Shown here: positions 23,701 through 35,700 of the stretch, piece after piece | How the letters are laid out: every line of letters begins with the position of its first letter | Numbering within the stretch: position 1 is the first letter of the stretch | NCBI GenBank assembly: GCA_014529385.2 | Contig: CM043954.1 | Span: 98,292,747-98,356,746 of the forward strand | Reading direction: 5' to 3' | Source: Adiantum capillus-veneris | Lineage: Eukaryota; Streptophyta; Polypodiopsida; Polypodiales; Pteridaceae | Length of the DNA: 64,000 nucleotides | Program-made: the position numbers and the translations under genes | Notes under the pieces: generated by a model | What the model saw: the letters and a program-made list of their open reading frames with translations, nothing else | What the model was told of the DNA's origin: nothing | The model's database searches: none

Positions 23701-26700
23701 TCCAAAGGTCAACCCTAGGGAAAATTGGATGCTTTGTGTGTGCCCTAAAAGTCTTTGCACATCCCTACATGGGAGGGGGCGAGCCCCAAAGGTAGGGGAT
23801 GAGAGAGAAAGCCACACACACACACACAGGCTCCCTTTACACAAAGGGAATGAGGGACACATGTCAGCTCCCTAGGCCAGATGCCCACAAGGTGTGCCCA
23901 ATTCCTATTGGAAGACCCTTGAAGTGGACCAATGAGAATTAAGCTAGAGTAAATGTAGTTTAATTAATTTAAAAACATTTAATAAAAGAAACCAATGAGA
24001 ATTAAATCTCCTAGAAGACTATTGGGCAGTCTCCCAAAGGATCCAATGAGCATTCAGAAGCCCCATGGCTTGCCTGATTTCTATTGGCCAGGAGACAAAG
24101 GGGTCCAATGAGAGTTTAGTTAATCATTTATTTACCTAAAGCTCTCAGAAAAGGGGAAAGGGGGACACATGTAAGAAGGCTATCACTTATGCTGCTTAAT
24201 ACCTATTGGCTTGACTTGGGGAGGTCCAATGAGGCAAAAGCCAGACCAAATTAGCAGCTAGGGCTCGCCCAAGAGAGAGGGGAGGCTGATTTTTGCTTGG
24301 CATTGACACACACACACACTCACACTTGACCATGTGTGAAGGAAAAATACTCTATCTCCTCCCAAGCTTTAATGGAGAGCTCATCACCTACTCCAAGCTT
24401 GTGAGATAGAAGCCTACATCAACACTCTCTTGGCATGTGGATGCAAATCCAACCAAGAGCCAAACTTCAATGCATGCTCATCTCCTCTACCAAGCTAATT
24501 ACTAAGCTAAGCTATGCTAATATGAGTGATTATGTGAGGAGATGTACATCTTTCTCGTAAGATACTCCTTCTTCCTCTCAATCTACTCTCATACCCTGCT
24601 AGCTCTCACCATCTTCGAAGGTGTGTGAGGTCTTGGGTCTGAGAACGGGGATAATTCAAGTTGTGTTTGATTAAGTGTTTTGCTTGGTGTATGAAGCTTC
24701 CATCTTCATTGCACTAGCTAGTCTTGAAGGAACACAAAGAATTGTATTGTACAATGTCTCTCTTGATGGGAGAAACCATAATACAAAGCCTTTTGGAGGG
24801 GGGACCGGCTCCATGCAAATCCGGTCCTCAACTGTTGTGAATAGCTTAATTTCTCTCTCTTTTGAAAGTATTGTCGATGCTATCTAACTAGGTGTTATGC
24901 TTTTTGTTGCTCTCTCCACCCAAGCACTCTTGTAATTCTCATTAGGAATCTATTCTAATGAAATTCCCACTATGTTCATGCTAATTTCCGCTACACATAA
25001 GTTATTAGGCCATTAAATGTTACATTGGTATCAGAGCTCAAGGTTTCTCTTTTCTTGCTGAAGAAGGGAGGTCCTCAAGCTAGCTACAAATGGTCGGTAT
25101 TATTAATTGCCTGTGAGTAAGTAGAATAGGGATTTTTCAGCCTTGCAGTGCGCCTGCCTTTGTGTAGTTAACGGGGCATCAACGTCGAGAGCTATGGTCT
25201 TAATAGTGGAGTCTTACGGGGCTTGCCTACGGCTTAACCACTATTGAGCTATTAGAAGCTTGACAGGAGCCGGTGCTGTTTTGGTGTCGAAAGACCCTCT
25301 CTTCTATTCCTTGCAATTAATGGTATTCGAGCCGCGGGTACAGTAGCTTGAGTGCTTTTTCTAAAGGGGTAAAGAGGAGTAGCAACTAGGGCTTGAAGTG
25401 CCAAAGTATACCTAAAAAGTTTACACCTAAAATTTGTTAGAATGGCTGACAATAGTAGAGAGAGTGAAATTAATGTTGATAACTTTGATTTTGCTCATGA
25501 GCAAGCTACTAATGATGCTTCAATGCTTGTTAACTATCTTGTTTCTAGGCTTCAACAAGCCATGGGCAATCCATCTCCCCAAAGTGAAGTGCAACGGCAG
25601 CTCCGTGCTCACGGGATTCTCCAAGCTCATCACCATGACGAGAGAACACCTAGGAAGCCTCCTTGTGAGACTACCAAAAGAGGTCTCTCTCCGATTCGGG
25701 AAGAAGAAGAGAATCCGTATGAAAGGCTCAAGAATTTACTTCTTGATGATGCATCTCCTTCCCAAAGGAGAACTCAAGAGCCTCCACCGAAGGAACGAGA
25801 AAGAAGCGAGTCTCCCGCCACCTCGGCGGAGATGGCTCCACGAAGACGGCGGGCTAAACGCTCTCCATCACCACCAAAGCGGAGAAGACCATCGTATTAT
25901 TCTCCTCACCACAATTCAAAGAGGAATGATAAAAAGCAAGAGAAGAGAAAGGCGAGAAAGAGGACACCCTCTTCTCCATCTTCTTCATCCTCTTCCTCCT
26001 ATGAAAGCTATGGTGAAGACGACAAAGATCAAGACAAGAAAAAGGCGAGAAAGAGGTCACCCTCTTCTCCACCTTCTTCAAATTCTTCACCTTCTGAAGA
26101 AAGTGATGGTGCAACTTCTACCCGCAGACAGTGCCTTCAAGGGGCAAGAAGCTTCAGTCACTCTCTTAATCGGGAAATTGAGGCTTCATGTCCAAGGCTA
26201 TGTGGACAAAGAGGACTTCTTTATCTCTCCTCTCAAGCATGAGGATGTAATCCTAGGGGCACCATGGTTTGACCGCCTGGCTGCCGATGTTAAATTTCCT
26301 GAAAGGAGAATCTCCTTTAAGTTCAGGGAAAAAGACATGTATATAGATGCTAAGGAGATGGGTAACACCATCCCCATTGTACATACACCAGCTTTCAACA
26401 AGTCAATAAAGAGCTCTATTTCCGTGTACATGATTTTTGTTAAAGATTCTCAAAATGAACCTAATGCTTTAGCAAAAGAAAATAAAAGCAACCAAAAGGA
26501 ATTAGAGTTATCCAATTTTCTCAAGGGGTTTCAAGATGTTTTTATTGACGACATCCCTTGTGAGCTACCTCCTAAACGAGGTAATGATGACCATGCAATT
26601 GAACTTCTCCCAAGAAGTTCACCGCCTAACAAACCTCCTTATAGAGTTTCTCAAGCTCAACAAGAGGAGATTATGCGGTAAGTGCATGAGTTAGTTGAGA

Positions 26701-29700
26701 AGGGCATGGTTAGGCCTAGCTCATCTCCATTTTGCTCACCTGTGCTATTAGTGCAAAAGAAAGACGGCACATATCGTATGTGTGTCGACTATAGAGCACT
26801 AAATAGGATCACTATCAAGAATAGGTTTCCCGTTCCACGGGTAGAAGACCTATTTGATAAGCTACAAAGATCGACCTACTTCAGTAGGATTGACCTAAAA
26901 AGTGGCTATCATCAAATAAGGATAGTTGATCAAGACATTGTAAAGACCGCATTTCGTACTACATTTGGTCTTTACGAATACATTGTCATGCCTTTTGGCT
27001 TGACCAATGCACCAGCCACATTCAACCGCTTGATGGAGAAGCTGTTCACGCCTCATCGAACCTTCACTGGAGTGTTCTTTGATGATATTATCATCTACTC
27101 TAATTCATTGGAGGAACACAAGCAACACCTCCAGGTAATATTTCAAGTTTTAAGAGAGAATAAACTTTATGTTAATCGAAAGAAAAGTGAATTTTTCTTG
27201 CAAGAGATTCGGTATTTAGGTCACATTATCTCTCAAGATGGCATCCAAATGGATCCATCCAAGTTAGAGGTAATAAAAGGATGGCCTAAACCAAGGAATC
27301 TTCATGAACTAAGAAGCTTTATAGGTATGTGTGCATACTACAGACGCTTCATAGAAAAGTTCTCACAAATTGCGGGACCATTACATGACCTAACAAAGAA
27401 AAGTGTTAGGTATACACGGTCTGCTAAGGAGAACAATGCTTTCGAAAAGCTTAAAGAAAAGCTTATCTCTCAACCTGTGCTTACACTACCGGATCTCTCA
27501 AAACCATTTGAGGTCCAATGTGATGCTTGTGGTGATTGCCTTGGGGCTGTTTTGCTCCAAGAAGGGCACGCCATAGGCTATGAGAGTCGAAGGCTCGACC
27601 CTGTTGAGCAAGCTCTAGGCATATACGAAAAAGAACTCCTTGCAGTTCTACATGTCTTAGACTCATGGAAGCACTATTTATTGGGGACTCCTTTCATTCT
27701 GCGAACGGATCGCCAAAGTCTTAAGTACTTCATGACGCAGACCAAGCTCTCCGACAAACAAATGAGGTGGGCAAATTTCCTTTCGCAATTTCATTTTCAT
27801 ATTGCTCACATTCCTGGCAAGCATAATCAAGTAGCCGATGCACTCTCAAGACGACCGAGAGTGAATGCGGTTTCCATAGCAACTCACAATGATCTATCTT
27901 CAATGATAGACGAGTATGCTATTGATCCCGATTTTAGAGATGTGATTTCAACCCTTGCATTAGGGAAGAAAGAAGAACCATTTACTTTACAAGATGGTTA
28001 TCTTCTCTATGGCAATAGACTATGCGTTACTAACTCACTACGTGAGAAAGTAATGTATGAATCTCATGCTCCCCCATATGTGGGGCATAGAGGGATTCAG
28101 TCTACCTTAAAGGGAATTGAAACATATTTCTATTGGCCTACCATGAAAGTGAACATACAAGAGTATGTTTCCAAATGTGTGGTATGTCAAAAGACAAAAT
28201 TTGATAGAGGGAAGCAACTTGGATTGCTTCAACCCTTGTCAATCCCTAATTCACCTTGGGAGAGCATATCCATGGATTTTATCTTTGGATTGCCTAAGTC
28301 TATCCATGGGAATACGGGGATATGGACGATAGTAGACAGGTTCAATAAACAAGCTCATTTTATACCTGTCAAAAAGACTATCAAAGCCCATCAAATGGCA
28401 ACCCTCTTCATTTCACAAATTCTCAAGTACCATGGCTTGCCAATGTCCATAGTGTTGGATAGAGATCCTAGAATGACCAGTAATTTCTGGAAGGGTCTCT
28501 TTGAGAATTTAGGAACAAGGCTAAACTTCTCTTCGGCCTATCATCCACAAACTGATGGCCAAAGTGAAATAGCTAACCTAACCATTCTCGATCTACTAAA
28601 AGCCTATGTAACGGAAGTAGATCAAAGATCCCAATGGGAGAAGTACTTACCCTTAGTAGAGTATGCTTACAATAACACTGTACATACTTCCACAGGAAAA
28701 GCACCTTTCGAGGTAATTGAGGGAAGATCAAAAAGTCCCTTGCTACTTAAGGTACATGGGAAGATCTTCGCTGCAGATGAGTATAGCCGAGACCTACAAG
28801 AATCTTTCCAAAAGATTAAGGATGCTATCTCTATTTCACAGCAAAGGCAAAAGGCTGCTGCTGACAAGCACAGAAGAGCCCAAGCCTTTAAAGAAAACGA
28901 TTGGGTCTTGTTAAAGTTTCCCAAGGCTCGATTAAGGCACACGACGGGCAAGAATCCTACGGGCCACCAAAAGTACTATGCTAAACTAGCAAAAAGGTAC
29001 TATGGTCCCTTCCAGATTCTTAGGCCAATCAATGAGATGGCCTATCAACTTAAGTTGCCCAATCATTGGCTCATACACAATGCTTTTCATCTGAGCCTAT
29101 TAAAGCCTTACAAAGGAGAGCCACCTCAAGAACCAACTATTGAAGACCCACCGGAGATCGAGGACCAAGAGGAGGTGCTGCAGCCCGAGTGCATTCTCCG
29201 ACATGAAGACAAGGTATTAAGAGGCGGTAAGACTATCCGACGATATCTTATTAAGTTTAAGAATTATCCTTTCGAAGATGCTAGATGGATGCAAGGCATA
29301 CAATTAAAGGATAACCTAAACCTTGTCAATGCTTACAATGCTTCCCAAGAGTAAGCAAATGTACAAAATGTTAAAAATGAACAAAATTTTTGTCTTATAA
29401 GACTCTCTTTTTCTTTATTTGTGCACAAAAATGAAGTAGTATGCATGCTTAGATCAAGTGTGCGGAGACGACGTCTCCCAAACACCAAGTAGAGCTTGTC
29501 ACTCTACTATGGAAGACTGATAGGACTAATGTGCAGACATGCTTGCGGCAGCCTCAGGCTCTCAAGCGCCAAATGGACTAGTCATCCATTATGGAATGAT
29601 GTCGTAGGGAAACATAGGGATCCTCTACCCGCTAAGAAAAGGACTCATGAATATGCTTTATCTTCTCTACACCATAGTCGAGGACGACTATGATTTCAAG

Positions 29701-32700
29701 AGAGAGGTAATGTCATAATAATCAATATCTAATTCTCCTAAATGATTTTCTCATATTAAACTGATCATTTAATGTGGGGAAGTGCCAAGGGAGAAAAAGC
29801 TAGAATATTGGTTAAGCTAGCAGACCGGCCACAGTAGGGATCCATAGGAGGGAAAATAGGGATCTAAAGGGGGGGCCATCTGCAAAAGAGCCATGTGCAA
29901 CAATGGGCTAAAAAGACCCTAAGGTTCAGCCCATTAAGACTTCCAAAATGCTAAGGTTCCAAAATTCAAAGGTTGTGTCCAAAGGTCAACCCTAGGGAAA
30001 ATTGGATGCTTTGTGTGTGCCCTAAAAGTCTTTGCACATCCCTACATGGGAGGGGGCGAGCCCCAAAGGTAGGGGATGAGAGAGAAAGCCACACACACAC
30101 ACACAGGCTCCCTTTACACAAAGGGAATGAGGGACACATGTCAGCTCCCTAGGCCAGATGCCCACAAGGTGTGCCCAATTCCTATTGGAAGACCCTTGAA
30201 GTGGACCAATGAGAATTAAGCTAGAGTAAATGTAGTTTAATTAATTTAAAAACATTTAATAAAAGAAACCAATGAGAATTAAATCTCCTAGAAGACTATT
30301 GGGCAGTCTCCCAAAGGGTCCAATGAGCATTCAGAAGCCCCATGGCTTGCCTGATTTCTATTGGCCAGGAGACAAAGGGGTCCAATGAGAGTTTAGTTAA
30401 TTATTTAATTACCTAAAGCTCTCACAAAAGGGGAAAGGGGGACACATGTCAGAAGGCTATCACTTATGCTCCTTAATACCTATTGGCTTGACTTGGGGAG
30501 GTCCAATGAGGCAAAAGCCAGACCAAATTAGCAGCTAGGGCTCGCCCAAGAGAGAGGGGGGGCTGATTTTTGCTTGGCATTGACACACACATACTCACAC
30601 TTGACCTTGTGTGAAGGAAAAATACTCTATCTCCTCCCAAGCTTTAATGGAGAGCTCATCACCTACTCCAAGCTTGTGAGATAGAAGCCTACATCAACAC
30701 TCTCTTGGCATGTGGATGCAAATCCAACCAAGAGCCAAGCTTCAATGCATGTTCATCTCCTCTACCAAGATAATTACTAAGCTAAGCTATGCTAATATGA
30801 GTGATTATGTGAGGAGATGTACATCTTTCTCGTAAGATACTCCTTCTTCCTCTCAATCTACTCTTATACCCTGCTAGCTCTCACCATCTTCGAAGGTGTG
30901 TGAGGTCTTCGGTCTGAGAACGGGGATAATTCAAGTTGTGTTTGATTAAGTTTTTTGCTTGGTGTATGAAGCTTCCATCTTCATTGGACTAGCTAGTCTT
31001 GAAGGAACACAAAGAATTGTATTGTACAATGTCTCTCTTGATGGGCGAAACCATAATACAGAGCCTTTTGGAGGGGGGACCGGCTCCATGCAAATCCGGT
31101 CCTCAACTGTTGTGAATAGCTTAATTTCTCTCTCTTTTGAAAGTATTGTCGATGCTATCTAACTAGGTGTTATGCTTTTTGTTGCTCTCTCCACCCAAGC
31201 ACTCTTGTAATTCTCATTAGGAATCTATTCTAATGAAATTCCCACTATGTTCATGCTAATTTCCGCTACACATAAGTTATTAGGCCATTAAATGTTACAT
31301 CCCTTGTAACCTTTAAATATGTGGCCAGGGCCCTCACAACTCAGAGCATTTGGACGTAGAGTCTAAGAGTGAGAACCCTCCCACTCTCTTGTACTTTGAA
31401 CACAGATTAATACAAAAAGAAATACCGAAAGGGGCGCTAGTCTTTGGGGCCAACATCTCTAGGCACGGAACTCCGTCGGGCTGTGTCAAATCAATTGTGA
31501 ATTGTGAACTTTGTTGAAGTGAATCTCTGCTGTGTCATGGTAGGATCTTGACTTAGAGTGTCCAAGTTTGTTACAGTGGTATCAGAGCGCGGCTGTAGCA
31601 GGCTATAGTGTCACTTTCACAGGACACTTAGTTTACAGTTGATCTTTGGTCTGGTCGAGACGGACTTGCTGGGCAGAGACACGTGGCAGGGATACGGTGG
31701 TCTAGTGGACATCGTGGCCAAGTCACCACCGCCATCCAGTGGGGATAGACTTAGATGATGTTCTTTATGAACTGTTGGTGGCTCTTTATGACTGTATATA
31801 TGAGTAGTAGTTTTGGGTCAGAGGGCTGGTACGTAGTCGTCTAGAGTGAGTGAGTCTATACACTGAGCAGAGCTTCACCATCCCAACACATCTGAGCCTC
31901 GACACCCCCGTTGTACCTGTGAGTCCTTGGTTGGAGCTGAGTGTGCTGCCACGCCAGAGTCTGTAGCAGTCTTTGAGATAGTCGAAACATATGTTCTGGT
32001 TTGCTATTGTGTCTTTGTGAGCTCTGTTGACGTCTATTGTTTCCTTTCTGTTCCGTCTATTTGAGTGAGATTCAGTCTGTTTGAGTGAGATTGTCACCCA
32101 CATTGCACTGAGGACCACCCACTATAGAGAGCACGACACATTATCCATGCTACAAGTGCTCTCATTTTGGCGATGACGATTGGACCTCAAAGGAAGTTTC
32201 ACTCTTGTGGGGATACAAATCGTGAAGATAATTGGTTGTTACCTAGCTCCACACACTTGCTTGCACTGTGTAGATAGTCTGCCGGTCTGGTCCTCTCTCG
32301 CCCAGGTCCAACCAGTCCTAGTCCTCGTCCCTGGTCCTGGTCTAGTCCTCGCCCTGGTCCAATCCTCCTCGTCCTGCCAGCTAGGTGGTCTAGTCACTGG
32401 TCCTGGACCAAGGGGTCTAGTCACTATCCTCACTTGTCTTGTTTTAGACCTGTGTTGTTCAGCCCACAGTTAGAGTCTTCTTGCCCGAAGCTTGGTTGGA
32501 TTGGTGGTCACTGCATGACACATACAAGGCGGTCAGTTGAGCGTCAAAGCGCACTACTGAGCCCTTTGAAGCACTATAACCGAAGGCGACCTGTGGTATC
32601 TGGTAGAAGTCCATTAACCTCATCACCCATACCTCCACATATGACATCCCCCATTCCTTCATCCGGTTCCACATCTTCCAGATCACCTTCTCCAACAAAG

Positions 32701-35700
32701 CTCTCTCCTATTCTGCTACAGCAGGCTATTGACAACAGGCTCAACAAGGGGCCATGGAGGTGTTGGCTAATGTGTTTGCCAAGGTAAACATCAAGTTCCC
32801 CACCTTCAAAGGACTCTCTTCGGAAGATGCTGACGACCATGCACGGCAGTTCGTATCTCTCTGTAGAGGATGTGGTCTTAATAGAGAAGATGCTTATCTG
32901 GTACTTTTTTCAAACACCTTGGACGGCTTAGCAGACAAATGGTACAGCCAGTTTGCAGAGAAACATTTTGCAACTTGGGCAGACTTAAGGCAACAGTTAT
33001 GTGCAGCTTTCAGTCCGGGTGACTACCAAGAGAAAGTGTTGGATGAGTTGGCCAACATGGTGCTCCAGCCAAAGAAGACTTTTGCAGAGCTTATGACCAA
33101 AACCAAGTCTCTGGTTGCCAAGCTTCCCCAGCAACCCGGTGAATTCATGGTTAAGAAGTGGGTGGAGAAGGCGCCCCCCAAAACCTCTCAGTAAAAACTC
33201 CGAGAGAGCCTCCGACCCGACGCCACTCAGGAGTATTTCATCGCAGTTGCTACTAGGATAGAGGGGGCTAGAAAGCTGTTCAACATCTCTCCTCACATAG
33301 ATACTCTCTCTGTGTTCTCGGAAGGTAGTCCTGTTGATCCATTGACTTCTTTGCGCAGGGAACTTGAAGCCCTCAAACTACAACACGCTCTCCTCCACAG
33401 ACAGGACTGTCCCCTTCGGGCTTATTGCCACTTCTGTGAAAAAATCTGGGCACGAGGATAAGGATTGCTATTATCAAAGGATTGCGGCAAATACAACAAA
33501 GTCTAGGTCCTTCTCTCCAACAAGGACAAGCACCTGTATCCAACATGGTCTCACCCTATGGCCATCAAAATCCGCTGCCCCCTCTGCTGACAACTATGCA
33601 ACAAGGTATGCACAACAACTTTGCACGCCCCAACTTTTATCATGCTAGTACTCCCTCAGTTCCCCAAAGCTTCTACACCTCAGCCTCCAGCGCCATGCAA
33701 CAACAAGAGCAGCGACCACCTCGTCCCCCGTTTCGTCCATCTAATCGGCCAATCTTATGCTATAGATGCGGTGAATACGGGCATTAACAAAGTAAGTGTC
33801 CTTTACCTGAAGGGTCTCCTCCTTGGAGACATTGTCCGAAGTCTAAGGACCACTACAGTAAAGATTGTCCCACACAGAGGGCATCCTCATCTTCAGGCCC
33901 GAATCAAAACCAACAGGAGTTTACATTCCCGAAAATCAATCTAATCACAGTCAACACCACCCCTCAGCCAGCACCTGCTACACATACAGCTTGGCCACAA
34001 CAAGCAGCAGAGCCTGCTGGCGTGCTCACTAGAGCACAAAGAGCAGCCCTGGGTTTAAGTTTGCCAACGGGACCATCCTGTCCAACCTTTCCGCAACCTC
34101 TTCAAAATGTCAAACCCGTAAGTGGTGAAAAGAATAGGCCAATCTCTATGCTTTCGGACATTGATGGAGCCTTCCTGGCATCAGTGGTGGCTGACTTGCA
34201 ACAGGTCAAAGTTTCCGAGGAGGCCCAGATTGTAGGAGCTACGCCCACAGTGGAATCTATCTTGAAGAACACCTTTCAGCAAGTGTCTCTTTATGAGATG
34301 CTCCGGCTAGATGCAACCCTTAGAAGTGACACCCTCTCAATAATTAGTCTTTGTACCCTGGTACAGGGCCTAGTGGCGAGCACCTACCTATGCAGCCCTT
34401 GGAGTCCTACATGATTTCATATCCAGCTGCTCCCCTCACTAACTATAAAAGTCCACGTCTTACTGTATCTATTCTTGGGCATCAATTCTCAGGCGTCATA
34501 GTGGATGGTGGGTCTGGAATCAATCTAATGCCCGAATTTACCATGTCAGCCTTAGGTCTGCAGCCTACCCGCCCTGCTCCATTCACTGTTACATTGGCAG
34601 ACCAGAGGACAGTCTACCCTGTGGGCATAGTAGAGAAGGTTTCTTTGAAGGTACAAGACTTCACATTTAGCTTGGATTTTGTGGTGACCAGTCTTCCTCA
34701 GGTGGAGGGAGGATTCCCTTTGCTGATTGGTAGACCATGGTTGCGGCATACTAAGGCACTTTATGATTGGGGAAACGACGCCATGTGGATACATACTCCT
34801 GGCTCCCAAATGCAACAAACTCGGCTTGAAGGAGGGATGGATCCAGTGGCTCATCACAGCTCATTGTCAGTACAGTCCAGCCCCGACCCTAAGCAGCCCA
34901 TCCCACCTGACGGGTCTGACGAGGACCTGCTACAGTGGTTGGAAGCTACCACATCGATGCCATGCTACATGGTCTCTATTCAAAACTCACCTGTGCCGTC
35001 GGTAACACTCTCTCTTCGAACTCCTCAGGAGGACACAAATGTCCAAAGTCCTACAGAGGACAGTACAACAGTCGAAGAAGTAAGTGTGTCAGCCCCAAAT
35101 TCTCATGCTTCGAATGACCCACCAATGGAAGCCCTCGGTCTCGGGGAACCTATAACACATCACCGAAGGGGGAAGAAATCTCCCCTGCATGAACTCGCCA
35201 AAGATTTCCCCCCTTCCTGTAGCATCTCCCAAGTCGGACCCCCTTCAAAAGCCCTCTGTTATGTTTGGGTCTGAAGATTTACCCTTCGAGGAGCTTTCAC
35301 CAAGATGGTTACAAGAAGAGTATGCGGAGTTTCCAATCGATCGAACACCTGCACATGATGTCTCGAAGCTCTAGGAGACACCTCACCTCTCATCTTCAGA
35401 ATCACCCTCTCCAGCTACACCCCCTGACCCGGTTAGAGAAGTCAACCTAGGAGATCTTGATAACCCTCAGCACGTACTCTTAGCAGCTTGGTTATGGGAG
35501 CATCCCGCATTACTCAATCAGGTAGTCTCTTTCATACTCTTTTAAAGATGTTTTTGTTTGGTCCTACAAGGATTTGGAGGGGATCCCACCAGAATTGGGT
35601 GTCCACACTATCCCTCTGGTTGAAGGGGCTAAGCCTGTAAGAGGCCAAGCTTACAAGCTCAACCCGAAGTATGCTAAGGCGGTGAAGTCAGAGTTAGAAA

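Larger units (their letters stand above)
23434..31299 (+). mobile_element. Element B: full-length chromodomain-type Ty3/gypsy retrotransposon
   Basis: 7866 bp with two LTRs (23434-25024 and 29711-31299), primer site, RS-rich gag, long pol and polypurine tract, flanked by a perfect TCCCT duplication (23429-23433 and 31300-31304). By eye the LTRs differ at roughly 1.5% of positions, which makes B the most recent large insertion in this nest. It sits inside C1's 5' LTR in the same orientation. Despite its structure the gag-protease region has lost key parts, so it may depend on other copies. Confidence 0.93.

Noticed and set aside
25434..26114. Alternative frames over the B gag, including a Met/Leu-rich one
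   Set aside because: The RS-rich frame from 25442 has the sensible start and position. The others are shadows, although the 25434 frame becomes real from about 26140.
30959..31162. 67-codon ORF in the B LTR (also at 24675-24887)
   Set aside because: Present only because the LTRs are copies. No family match and no sign that it is translated.
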